A DNA stretch of 64,000 bases from Mesorhabditis belari (taxonomy: Eukaryota > Nematoda > Chromadorea > Rhabditida > Rhabditidae): assembly GCA_958450365.1 (NCBI GenBank), contig CAUEEP010000926.1, forward strand, positions 1,846,501 through 1,910,500, given 5' to 3'. Made by a program: the position numbers and the translations under genes. This document shows, piece after piece, positions 21,840 to 33,549 of this stretch. The notes beneath the pieces are model-generated. The model saw nothing but the letters and a program-made list of their open reading frames with translations, did no database searches and had not been told where the DNA came from. Each line of letters begins with the position of its first letter. Position 1 is the first letter of the stretch.

Positions 21840-22774
21840 TAACTAATTCCTTTCCAAACGGGTCTACCATTTCTTGCACAAGCATAATTTGTGTTTTTTA
21901 TTTCACTTTTCCTATAAACTTGTTAACTTTTGTAAATGAAAAAAAAAGACACAAAAGATTTTTTTAGAATTTGAAATGAGTTTTGAGGGAAGAGATTCAC
22001 TCGAGCGTAAACTAGGCGGTGAAAAGAGGAGAGATTTTCGGCACCTTTTTCCCTTTTTCCCTTTTTCCTGCATCATAAATTTTTTTACTACACACTTCCA
22101 AGTGAGACTTTCGTTTCCGTGTTTTTTTTTTCGCCAGAAATGTTATCATTTAGTTACTTGTATATTGTAGTTAATCCTTGTCAGGCATGACCAGTGACTT
22201 GGTGACTGATTTTGACCAATCCCTGGGCTTATCTTACCTACAAAGCTCTGACTATTAGGCTCCGTTGAAATATCCTTGAGCGCCGCGGTGGCGCAACGCT
22301 AGTGTGGCTGTCTCTGGAATTAGAGACACTCTGGTTTAGTCCCGCGCCCCGTGGATCGGTTCATGGCTCAGGTCCTCGAGGCCCAGATCCTCGAGGCCCA
22401 GTTCCTTAAGTCCCAAGTCTATCCAACCGTCTTCGCCTTCTCTTCACCGCCAGAACAAGCTATCTAGGGATCGTCAAATAAGAGGAGGGATTAGGGAGCC
22501 GCCGAGAATGTAGGTTAACATATAGCCTGTTGGTTAAGATATAACCTAGTAGTGTGCATCGAATTGTGATTATGCCGAATAATAGTCCCGAATCATATCT
22601 TTAATCTACTAAAAATTAACTACAAACTATGTATTTCTTGAAAGACTTACAAACTCTTTTCGAATTCTCACATCATCGCATTCGGCTATTCGGCTATTCG
22701 GCTATGCGCGTTCGGCTTCGGCATTCGTAAATTTTCGAGAATAACTCTTGATAACTTTAATTGATTTGAATATA
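21840..22774. other. No gene seen, apart from one tRNA-like relic
   Basis: Simple AT-rich sequence, with short repeats such as CGGCTATTCGGCTATTCGG near 22682. Confidence 0.5.
22283..22352 (+). pseudogene. tRNA-like pseudogene
   Basis: GTGGCGCAACGCTAGTGTGGCTGTCTCTGGAATTAGAGAC-type D and anticodon arms, and a T arm TGGTTTAGTCCCGCG. The mismatched stems argue against function. Confidence 0.45.
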
Positions 22775-22995
22775 CCGTATTTTCTCTAATAGTAGTGCAC
22801 CCCGGCGAGTCGAGTTGGTCGACTATTTTACGGTTTCCAAGCTTTTGCAGAAGCTCAACACTCAAATCCTCCAGCTAGATCTCATCGTCAGCTACATTTT
22901 CCAACCGCACATCGATAGGTCCTGATAAGCGCTTCTCGAGATTTCGAGGAATTTAGGACGACGCTCAGGGTGCACTACTATTAGAGAAAATACGG
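22775..22995. mobile_element. MITE, CCGTATTTTCTCTAATAGTAG family, copy 4
   Basis: A 221-bp element with both ends intact and TA on both sides. Closest to copies 1 and 3 in the SLC22-like intron. Confidence 0.85.
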
Positions 22996-25820
22996 TAGTT
23001 TAAAATTAAAACAAATTAATATTCAAAGATTTTGACTATAAATCTATAAGCCATTATTGTAGCTTTAATACTTTTTCTTAAAACTTTTCTTTTTTTCCTT
23101 AGTGAGTCAATTTTTCATGCATCAATTGAAAGCGTGGGTTTCTTTGGCTCTTTTCGATCCCATAAATGGGTTCTTTAAATAGTTTTTTTCTAAGCTCTTG
23201 TTCAACAGAAGCTTTCAATTTACACTTTACAAGTTTTTGAATTCATTTCACTAATAAACAGAGAGACAGTTTGAACAGTTTTAGCTCAAGAAACTCCTCA
23301 AGAAAGTACTTTGTGCTCTCGCAAATTCACACTCTCTGGCATACTTGCTTGCTTTCACTTGATTTCAAATGATCTAGACACGAATTTGGTCATGTTTGCT
23401 TCATGTTTAATGTTTGACTTTCTCCGATTAACCTGTACTCAATCAGATCAACTGACCACAAGCATTAAGAAGGGATTCAATCGCAGAACTGACATAGAAG
23501 TGGACTGACTGACTGACGGACTGACTGACTGACTGACTCAAGGGTCCTCCACATATTAGTCTGGCTCTGGGAAGGGTGGAAGAATGAAGAAGGGGGCTAT
23601 GTTTGTCTCGCCCACAGATTTTCCCCCTTTTTCTTCACTCTCCAACACTTACCCCTCTTTCATTCTAGGTGATCAAGAATATTTTTGCAAGCTTGGGGAC
23701 AATTTCTCAATCCTTTCTATTGAACTCTTCTTATTTCTGATACCTCTTTTATCCCAGATTATCACGGAATGTTCTCAACTCAGTTTAGATCCATCTTATA
23801 GAGTTTATCTTGTGCCTCGTTAGCCTAGTAGATAGTGTGCTAGTGCTTCGAGACTTTTTGCTCCTGATTAGTCTAGTAGATAGTGCGCTAGTGCTTCTTT
23901 TTGTTCCTGGTTCGAATCCTCCGAAAGCCATTCATGGGCACATGGATGGGTGAAAGTTTCGGAAATCGGAATTAACAAGTCAAACTCTAAAGGTCACTCG
24001 TGAGTCGGTTTGGTTTCAAACTTTGTACCATTATTGTACCATTTGTTACTGTAACAGTTATTATTTTTAGCTTTAACAAAGCTGATCTACGATCCAATCT
24101 AGCCCTTTCAAATCCCATCCCAAAATGACCACTCCTCCCCCACGAAAAAAAAACAACTTGAACTCTTGGCGTAAATGAGCTCAACCCGATCTACCGCCAT
24201 CAATCACAAAGGGTTTTTGAGTGGGAAAATGGAAAGAGTGAGAGGGAAAAGGATTCATTTCAAAGTCTCGGGATGTCCGAGAAAGGAGATGAAAAGAGAA
24301 TGAGAGCATTCTCTTTTCATGTAGCTTCCAAGAGACATCTATCCCGGAGTTTTAGCATGACCTTCACACATTCCGAGTCTCTTTCTTGTTCTCACACTTT
24401 TCATTTCTTTTTTTATGTGTAATGAGGACCTTTTTTTTACTCAATGAATTGTCTTTAACTGTTGATTTTTAAAAAATTACTGTATACTTTGTGCGATTTT
24501 ATTTTTCGTTGATTTTTTTGGTTCTTGGTGGTTTCTTTGCATGGAAATTTGCATTTTAAACGTAAGTTAACCGGAAAAAAACTCGATTAAACTCTCAGTC
24601 ATCAGTCAAACACATAAGTCAATCAGGCATCAGTCATCAGTCATCAGTCATAAGTCAAACCAGTCATCATCAAAGTACCTTTTTCTATTCTTTTTATCTG
24701 TTAGCCCAAGTATTTAAACATTCCGTTTTAACTCCTGTATCTTGATGGTTGCCGCTTTCAAATAGATACTCTTTGTCGTCTAATTGAAGAAAAGATAGCT
24801 CAATTTACACTGAATTCTGTTCACGATAATGTTCTCAAATAAACTACGATTTTATGAGAAAATAAGCTGAAAATAATTGCTTATAAGCAACTAGTAATGG
24901 AAATGGTTCAAGGTCAGAAAGGAGGCCAAATAAAGAGATGCAAAAAAAGAGCATTGTCCATTTCTTTATCTATCGAGAAACAAGGGTGGAGAGTGAATGG
25001 CAATACAATGGATGTTTGTGGAGAGAAAGGGGAAGAGAAGAGAACGGCCAGAATGGGTTGACCTGGTGAAAAGAGAGCACTGTTAGAGTAAACACCTAAC
25101 CACCTCCTGCTCCAAGATTTGTCTTTCCTTTTGGCAGATATGGGAAACTTTTCTAGGAAAGAGTAATGCTTATTGTCATTTTTGTTGTTTATTATTCTAA
25201 AAATCCAGAAAATTTAGTCCCACAGCTGTTTCACAAAGCGACTAAACTTGCCTAGCACATATTTAAGTACTAGATCAAGTACAGAACTTGGGCATAGCGG
25301 TCGATAAAAACCCTCTATAACGATAGTTGCTCTTGTCTTCTTGGTTATATTTCAATAGGGCGACTTTGGAAAAGCCAAGGGTCATACTGGGAAAAGCCAT
25401 GGGTCATACTGAAGATTTTAAGTCATACTGAAGAAGAATGGGGGCTAAGCTTGTGCTAATGCTTCACTCCTGTGATTACTTTCACTTTACCATAACCAAT
25501 CTATCAACCATATGCCTTATTGGCGTGTGCGTGGTGGATGGGGTGAGTCGGGGGGTGACCCGTGTGTGCCTTGACAACCACAAAGGGGCGCTCCTCTCGC
25601 ACCCTTCTCGTCCACCATTTACCCTCTCCACTTAGTGACAGACACCCCGGTCTCTTTTTCTATTTCTTTTTCTATCTCTTCCGAGGTCAGTGATCCTCTC
25701 TCACTCTTACTACCATCTCACAAAGATTCCATTGACCAATCTTTTTGTTGATTGATTGATTGGTGTGTACTATTTATTACATTGTTAGTGAATTAATTTG
25801 AGTTCACTATTTGAATCTTT
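22996..25820. other. No gene seen; CT-rich islands
   Basis: Two GA/CT-rich islands of higher complexity (about 24210-24420 and 24990-25140) and a G-rich one at 25530-25640 stand out against AT-rich sequence. They carry no convincing splice-bounded exons. A short GACT repeat is at 23505-23540. Confidence 0.45.
23813..23926 (+). pseudogene. Two overlapping tRNA-like relics
   Basis: TAGCCTAGTAGATAGTGTGC and TAGTCTAGTAGATAGTGCGC look like duplicated D arms. Only the second is followed by a T arm (CCTGGTTCGAATCCTCC). Confidence 0.5.
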
Positions 25821-25821
25821 G

Positions 25822-25995
25822 ATAGCTGATATTATAGTTGATCGCCATGGCTAATCGGCTTTAATAGTTGATATTATAGTTGATCGCCATGGCTAATCGG
25901 CTTTAATAGCTGATATTATAGTTGATCGCCATGGCTAATCGGCTTTAATAGCTGATATTATAGTTGATCGACATGGCCAATTGGCTTTAATGGCT
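25822..25995. repeat. About 43-bp tandem repeat
   Basis: Four units containing GATATTATAGTTGATCGCCATGGCTAATCGGC-type sequence, the last ones diverged. Confidence 0.85.
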
Positions 25996-26183
25996 AATCG
26001 GCTAAGTTTTGGCAGACTAATTGTAAGCAAAATCAAAAGTAGCTTAGAATGTCGGGTCTCGCGGAAGTCTAGATTGAACTTTCCTTTAGAATCTTTAATC
26101 TTTTTTATGCCATTTATTTCTTTACACCAAAACTCTTTCTGTATGTTTTCAAATGAAATCACTTTCAAATTAATTCAAATGTA

Positions 26184-26894
26184 GGGAGTGGGACAAATGC
26201 GGCCTTTTTTTTGCGCACCCGGACATTTGCGCACCTTTTTTTCCGCACTTAGCCCATTAGCGCACCTTTTTTCGCGTTTTAAAAAAGCTCTAAAAGCTAA
26301 TATTAACCAATTTCTATTCCAAAAGTTGTTTTTCTAGGTAATTTGAGGGCGTAGAATCGAAATTTTGACATATCAGAGCTTGTGGAAGCGAACGGACGGA
26401 GTTATACAAAGAGAAAAATCAACAATTTTCTGTAATTTGACCTAGCCGGCTTTCAAATTCGTAATTTGACCTAGCTGTCTTTAAAATTGGTTCCACACGC
26501 TCTGTTATGTCAAAATTTCGACTCTACGCCCTCAAATTACCTAGAAAAACAACTTTTGGAATAGAAATTGGTTAATATTAGCTTTTTAGAGCTTTTTTAA
26601 AACGCGAAAAAAGGTTCCAATACGGTTCCTATTTTGATCTAATACGGTTCCAATACGGTTCCAATACGGTTCCAATGCGGTTCCAATGCGGTTCCAATGC
26701 GGTTCCAATGCGGTTCCAATACGGTTCCAATACGGTTCCAATGCGGTTCCAATACGGTTCCAATACGGTTCCAATACGGTTCCAATACGGTTCCAATACG
26801 GTCGCCAATAACGCGCGAATGGGCAAGGTGCGGAAAAAAAGGTGCGCAAATGTCCGGGTGCTCAAAAAAAAAGGTCGCATTTGTCCCACTCTCC
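26184..26894. mobile_element. Long fold-back MITE, GGAGTGGGACAAATGC family
   Basis: Left end GGGAGTGGGACAAATGCGGCC, right end GGTCGCATTTGTCCCACTC. Arms are about 200 bp, including AACCAATTTCTATTCCAAAAG and its inverse. The right arm is interrupted by an 11-bp minisatellite (26613-26802). A shorter relative is at 36041-36420. Confidence 0.85.
26613..26802. repeat. 11-bp minisatellite, unit GGTTCCAATAC
   Basis: About 17 units, with a run of GGTTCCAATGC variants in the middle, inside the MITE at 26184-26894. Reads as WNRIGT/VPMRF-type frames, which are artefacts. Confidence 0.95.
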
Positions 26895-27640
26895 AAATGT
26901 ATCATCACTTTCCACTTGACGATCTCGTGCTTTCCCTCAATTATCTTCGCAGCCCAATCAACCTGTTTTCAATTGAAATTTGTTCACACACTTATTTCCC
27001 CATCTGTTTTCAATCGAAATTTCCCCCAGCTGCTTTTTCCCATGACTCCTTTCAATGGTAATTTTGCGGGCACAAATCTTAAAATGCAAATTCCGCCAGA
27101 TGTAGCGATTTCAAAAGAGAAGATTAGGTGCAATTTTCCTTTGTTAGCTGAGAAGACATATGTATCGTTTGTGGCGATCTTCTATTGAAAACGAGGGGGC
27201 TCTAAATGGGCATATATTGTGACAGCTGGCGCTAAGAAGTTCTGGAAAGATGAGGATGGAGAAATTGAGAAAAAGAGGACAATTAGAGACAAATTTCTTC
27301 TCTTTTAGGATTTAGTTTCAATCGAATACCACTATAAAAGGCGAATAAGGTTAGTTATTTCACACCAGGATTCGTTTTTTTTATGATTATTTGGTGAACA
27401 ATTAATTTGTTTTCAGTATCTTTTTGTCCACTTATAAGTTCGTAACTTTAAATGATTATAAAAGCGCATCCGTTCCCTATAAAAAGCTTGTACTGCACTT
27501 AAGTAAGTATCAGATTTGGTTCAGATTTGATTCGTATATTGTTAAGATTTGGTTCAGATTTGACTCCTATTTGGCTCCTATTTTGCGCTATTTGGTTCCC
27601 TTTTGCTTCACAGTATTTAAGTTCTTTTGGTCCAAAGACA
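26895..27640. other. No gene seen
   Basis: AT-rich sequence without recognisable coding or structural features. Confidence 0.5.
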
Positions 27641-27689
27641 GCTGAGAAGCCGATACAAACGGACGGACAGACAGACACTACTCTTTTAT

Positions 27690-28205
27690 ATGTCGTAGCC
27701 GATTATGAATGAAATTTTTTGGCAAATCTTTCTAGTAGAGCAACCCTTTAATGTATGAGGACAATATTATATCATCTTGTAGCGAATTCAATTCTGCGTC
27801 GATTGGTACCAAACTTGTGAGTTTAGGTTAAAAATTGCCGGCGCTACAACGTTTCATTCAAAATCGGCGGGACCCCCGTAGCCGATTATGAATTTCAGCC
27901 GATTATGAATGAGTGGGTCTAGGAGCGTCCAACCATCAAGTATTTAGTATCATTCAACGCAGAATCATTGATAATTATGTTAAATTTTTTAAATTAGCAA
28001 GATTTGATGAAAAGAAAAAAAATTAGAGCAAAAAAAACTGTTTGTTCAAGAGAAAACTTTGAAGCCCCATAATTTTTTTTCTTTTTATCCAATCTTTCTA
28101 ATTTAAAAAATTTAACATAATTATTAATGATTCTGCGTTGAATGTTACTAAATACTTGATGGTTGGACGCTCCTAGACCCACTCATTCATAATCGGCTAC
28201 GACAT
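27690..28205. repeat. Fold-back repeat with CCGATTATGAATGA ends
   Basis: The arms 27897-27995 and 28090-28200 are inverse copies (TGGGTCTAGGAGCGTCCAACC and GGTTGGACGCTCCTAGACCCA). The sequence GTCGTAGCCGATTATGAATGA also occurs further left at 27692-27715. Confidence 0.8.
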
Positions 28206-28208
28206 ATA

Positions 28209-28574
28209 CCGTATTTACTCTATTAGTGGGGTCCCCCACTATTTTTTCAATCCCCTTCCAGACGACCCCACTATTAGAGAGGACCCCACTATTAGAGAAA
28301 TTTAAAAGAACATAAAACCAAAGTTTTAAATTGAAAAGGTATCAATTTTTCTCCGAAATTCTTGACAAAACAAATTTGGCTTCATATTTTATTTAGCTTT
28401 AACCGTAACAAAACATTAACAAACAGTAAAAGAACTAATCCAAGAGATCAACAATTGATGTATCACTTTCGTTACCAATATCTTCTTCCAATTCGAGAGG
28501 ACCCCACTATTTTTTCAACCCCCCTCCAGACGACCCCACTATTAGAGAGGACCCCACTAATAGAGTAAATACGG
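28209..28574. mobile_element. MITE with CCGTATTTACTCTATTAGTGGGG ends
   Basis: A 366-bp element with near-perfect inverted ends and TA on both sides. Inner modules GACGACCCCACTATTAGAGAG occur twice. Confidence 0.85.
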
Positions 28575-28579
28575 TATAT

Positions 28580-29085
28580 AGTAGATTGATCTTCGTGCTT
28601 GTGTATGAATCTTTATTTAGTGACCCATATTTTATGTTCAAAGTTTCAAAGAATTGTGTGTTTGGTGGAGGCCAATCACGCAACATCGCCTCGACTCGAA
28701 TAATGGCCCATGTGTGAGAAAATGGAGAGAATAACAACGAGACAATCGTCCCCCCTTTTATCCTTTCTTTTCATTCAAATCTTTCTCATTCAAAGTCTCA
28801 AAACTTCAAAATAGCTTTCCAAAGGGAATACCAGAGAAAAGTGATTGTTATAACTAAGGGAAAGGGAAATTTGAGCCATTCCTCTTTTTCTCATTTCTTC
28901 ACTACAACTTGTACGAGATCTTTTACAATGACATAATGTCGTTAGAGTTTACTTTAAAATTCGTAGAACTAACTTTGGCTTTTTTAAACAGGCAAACAAT
29001 AAATATTTACCTCTGGATAACGGTCGTTTATCCAACTTTGGCCGGAATTTAAGCTCTTTGGCTAATTTCTGGCTTTTTCGCACTT
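28580..29085. other. No gene seen; one GA/CT-rich island
   Basis: The island at 28660-28760 includes CATGTGTGAGAAAAT (28709-28723), repeated at 41384-41398. Confidence 0.4.
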
Positions 29086-29087
29086 TG

Positions 29088-29443
29088 GCTTTAATGACGG
29101 TGCGGAGTGTTGCGTAGTCTAGCTTTGAACGAGTGTTTCTCGACACTGGTTTATGCTACAATGTTCGTTTAGGTATCAAAAAATAGCTGAAATTCAGGGC
29201 TATTTTTCGATATCAACAGACGGAGCATCGCGTAGCCTAGCTTTGAACGAGTATTTCTCGACACTGGTTTATGCTACAATGCGCGCTTAAGGAGCAAAAA
29301 ATAGCCCTGAATTTCAGCTATTTTTTGATACCAAAGACGCATTTTTTGAAAGTACGGGCGCTTTGAAAAAAATGAAATACTAAAAAACTTTTGCGACTAC
29401 GCGACTGTACGAGGGGGTTGGGGTACTATTACAGTATTTACGG
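29088..29443. mobile_element. MITE of the CCGTAAATACTG family, reverse orientation
   Basis: Right end TTACAGTATTTACGG followed by TA. The body matches 20945-21344 in reverse. The left end is degraded. Confidence 0.75.
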
Positions 29444-29449
29444 TATATA

Positions 29450-31150
29450 TTTCTTTGACTTTTCCTATATTCAGCACAGATCTAAGACTGAGAGAAGTTA
29501 AAGCTAAGTTTGTAAGTACCAGAGTTAATTTGTATTCATCACAATGTTTCTTCGAATATTCACAAAGAAAATTGAATATTCAATCTTCATCAAAGCTTTG
29601 CGTATTTCGATTAGAAACAATTTTTCAAATGTGAATTCTTTGAAGAAATATTTTGAAATAAGTTGGTCGTACCATTCTCGTAGTATCCACTTGAAAATCC
29701 TCCGCCAAATATCAAACAAATCATATTTCAAAGAAAACATAAATTCGCCTTTTCTATGATTGAAAAAGATGTGCTCAAATAGTGCTCAAATAGTTTTTTT
29801 TATCGAGAAAAACATAAATAAACACTTCCGCTATACAACTTTTTACAGTAAAGTTCTTTTTGACATAAATATTACAATTCTGGTCTTTTAAATCTTTTAG
29901 GAAATGGGTTTGGGTCTTTGAAATCTTTATGAAATGCATTAACTGGAAAGTGACACGGATTGTCACTTCTTTGATTTATTCAGAACTTTACTTCTACTTT
30001 TAGAAGTTACTTTACTTCTACTTTTAGCATTTCTTCATCTGAACACTCAACAAATTTCTTTACTCCTTCTACTTGATTGTTTTAGTTTTTCTTTCTTTTC
30101 TTTCTTTTCTTTTCTTTCATCATACTATTTAGATACCGGCAAAAAGATGAAGGATCGTTTTGTTGAGATGAAAGATTTGGCACACAAATACTTTGTCTTT
30201 TCGTTTTTTTCGCTAATACTTGGCGACCAATATTTGATTATTTGCGTCTTAGTGCCGGCGAGGTCTATGAAGTGTGGATAGAGAATGAGAAAGGAGTGAA
30301 GGAGAAGGGATGGGGCTGGTTGTTCCCCTGTAGATCAGATCATTTGGTGGGAACATTTCATCCATCACACTTTTTCATTATACTTCAATTTCGATTTATT
30401 CAATTGTTTTGGCCGATTTCGCTACCGATTACAGGAAAATTGGAATTTTCAGTTCTAATATTTCAGAAAAAAACAATAAGACTGTACCTGTAACCAAATC
30501 TGTAGAGAAAAGGCTGCAAATATCTATCGAAATGGAACTAAATCTGTAGAGAAAAAAATGATGGAAATAAACAATATTGGCAAGTTCCATTGCTCTTGCT
30601 GCTTGAGGTCATTTTTAAATTTATTTCCTTTATTTAAATTTGATTCAACTTCTCAAATCATAGCCAAGTTTTGCTTCTTTTATTTGCAATTTCAGTTGAC
30701 GATGAAAAGAGTTCTCTGCTTTTTTGCAACTTTGCAAACCGTCCTTGAATAGATGAATTTGACTGTTTTCGCTCTCAATTTGGAGCCGCATAATTCCCAC
30801 TCTTTCCCCTTTAATCTATAGAGTAAACTTTGTTTGTGATGGAAAAGAGTTCAACAACAAACAACACGAAAGGAGAAATGATCGAGGAGAAGAGAACGGT
30901 GTTTGTCCGTGCTCTTAGACCCCGACTCAATGTGATCTTTCCTTCACTTTACTAGAAACATTTCATCCATGAATTAGACGTACTTTGAGCTCAAAAACAA
31001 CTCTTTGAGCTCATAGAAACACAGCTTTTCTGGTGCACTTACACCGCACAAGATTGTTCTCGTTGTTGAGCAGTAGATCTTGATCAACTATGCACTTACA
31101 ATTATCGCGTAAAAGCACGCCGTCTGGCACACTGTCTTGACTCAATTCAG
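29450..31150. other. No gene seen
   Basis: AT-rich. The GA-rich island at 30830-30960 has no exon-like structure. Confidence 0.45.
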
Positions 31151-31152
31151 TT

Positions 31153-31790
31153 ACTCAGTTGGTACGCTTACCCAGTTGGTACGCTTACCCAGTTGGTACG
31201 CTTACCCAGTTGGTACGCTTACCCAGTTGGTACCACCAGTTGGTACGCTTACCCAGTTGGTACGCTTACCCAGTTGGTACGCTTACCCAGTTGGTACGCT
31301 TACCCAGTTGGTACGCTTACCCAGTTGGTACGCTTACCCAGTTGGTACGCTTACCCAGTTGGTACGCTTACCCAGTTGGTACGCTTACCCAGTTGGTACG
31401 CTTACCCAGTTGGTACGCTTACCCAGTTGGTACGCTTACCCAGTTGGTACGCTTACCCAGTTGGTACGCTTACCCAGTTGGTACGCTTACCCAGTTGGTA
31501 CGCTTACCCAGTTGGTACGCTTACCCAGTTGGTACGCTTACCCAGTTGGTACGCTTACCCAGTTGGTACGCTTACCCAGTTGGTACGCTACCCAGTTGGT
31601 ACGCTTACCCAGTTGGCCGCTTACCCAGTTGGTACGCTTACCCAGTTGGTACGCTTACCCAGTTGGTACGCTTACCCAGTTGGTACGCTTACCCAGTTGG
31701 TACGCTTACCCAGTTGGTACGCTTACCCAGTTGGTACGCTTACCCAGTTGGTACGCTTACCCAGTTGGTACGCTTACCCAGTTGGTACGC
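31153..31790. repeat. 17-bp minisatellite, unit CCCAGTTGGTACGCTTA
   Basis: About 37 units, almost all identical. Exceptions are a truncated unit near 31230, a 1-bp loss near 31590 and GGCCGC in place of GGTACGC near 31616. All three plus-strand frames are open because 17 is not a multiple of 3 and the unit has no stop; this is not coding evidence. Confidence 0.95.
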
Positions 31791-31799
31791 TCTCATGAA

Positions 31800-33390
31800 A
31801 GCATACAATGTCTAGCACATCATCTTGAGCTGCTTCAGTTACTCAACTCCATTCACGCAGACGCACAATTGGGTATATTCTACCTAACAATAGTTCTACC
31901 TAGCAATAGTTCTACCTAACAATAGTTCTACCTAACAATTACAAATCAACCGACTCGTCTTTCTCTCGAAAATTGAAATATTCAATCTTTTTGAAAATGA
32001 AAATTTTGATTTAATTCGATCTCGAATTAAATCTTTTTCTTCTTTTTTATTCTGCTTTTTTCTGAGCCTCCTTTCATCCAATTTTTGCATTTGATATTCG
32101 GGAATTCTTACCCGATTTCCGTCAAATTTTCTCACCGATTCTTTTCCATTTTCTCCATTCTCTCTCTTTCAATGTGCCTACTTTTTATGTCAACTTTCCA
32201 ATTGGATTCATATGTTTTTGTGTGAACTAGATGGAAATCGGGTCATTCATCGATTTTCGATGAGGATTTTCTCTTTTTCCTCTTTTTGAATCATGAATAC
32301 TTCTCGAGAAATGCAAACTGTTACTCACCTCTGCTTTTTACTAATAAAGTTTTGTTGAAAAGGTTCTGAAGCCGAAAACCGACGCTAGATACTACAAGTT
32401 ATCCACTAATGACTTTGTTTCACTTCTTTCACTTTATTAGCACACGTAGATTTTAAAGTTCAAAGTGTAAACTTAAAACTGTACTTTATTAGGCGAGACC
32501 AACAATGTAAAGCTTTTAAACCAGATAATACAGTCCAGATTAGATTAGACAGTTCTCCGAATCACTTATAATTAGTCTTCTAATCTATGAAGATATAACA
32601 AGAGCTAGTTTTCCTGATTCTGATATCTGATACCTTTAGATCAAGGTATCAGATATCAGATCTTCACAATATTCAGTCAGTTAGCCTTCTAATCTGTGAA
32701 GATATAACAAGAGCTAGTTTTCCTTTAGATCAAGGTATCAGATATCCGATATCAGATCTTCACAATATTCAATTTCAAACTAAACTTTTGCTTTTAGAAA
32801 TCACTTCTCAATGTTTTTTCCCAATTGAGTTCTTTTAAAACAAAGCTTTTAAAACTTTTTATGATTTCAAAACGAACCTGCTCATTATTTTATTTTTTGA
32901 TTTCAAAAATTACCTGGCACAGCCTGGCAAAAAGGGGATTTTTCGGGGATGAGAACAAAAGGAACGTTGTGAACGCTCAGAAAATGTAAAAAAAAAGATT
33001 TACGCGCAAAAAAAAGATTCCTTTTCTAAAGTTTTTCTGATATCTGGCGATAAATCGACTCGCGTTGAACTGCTTTTTTTTCGATTCTTTCATCGAATCT
33101 CCCGCGGGAAAATCGTCAGAGATTTGACACGATTTGCACAGAGCGTCCTCTCCTTGTCCCTTTCTCTCACTCCCAATCTCTTTGTGCAAATCGTATCACA
33201 CCCGCGCTTCACACCCTTTTCACTCTTTCATCTACAGATAGTTGTTAACTTTTTCGTCGACTTAACTCCACAATCCTTAACCTAAAGGATATTAGCTAAT
33301 TCTAGTTGATGTTGATTTACGATAATCTTTTATCTAATTATATTTGATTGACAGTAATCTTTTATTTAAAAGCTCTGAAGGGAACATCCG
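31800..33390. other. No gene seen; one tandem duplication
   Basis: About 110 bp around CTGTGAAGATATAACAAGAGCTAG is duplicated (32580-32660 and 32685-32770). A CT-rich island lies at 33090-33240, with inverted GATTTGCACAGAG and CTTTGTGCAAATC. Confidence 0.5.
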
Positions 33391-33397
33391 GCTTAAA

Positions 33398-33545
33398 GCT
33401 CGATTCCTCCCGAGCTCGACTCACTCCTCCCGAGCTCGACTCACTCCTCCCGAGCTCGACTCACTCCTCCCGAGCTCGACTCACTCCTCCCGAGCTCGAC
33501 TCACTCCTCCCGAGCTCGACTCACTCCTCCCGAGCTCGATTCCTG
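33398..33545. repeat. 20-bp minisatellite, unit CGAGCTCGACTCACTCCTCC
   Basis: About 7 nearly identical units containing the SacI-like palindrome CGAGCTCG. Confidence 0.95.
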
Positions 33546-33549
33546 ACTC

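Noticed and set aside
26586..27188. Frames reading EPYWNRIGT or VPMRFQCGSN
   Set aside because: Translation of an 11-bp minisatellite inside a MITE.
31137..31919. Overlapping open frames reading YPVGTLTQLVRLPSW
   Set aside because: All three frames of a 17-bp tandem repeat read the same peptide cycle. No codon bias, start context or splice sites.
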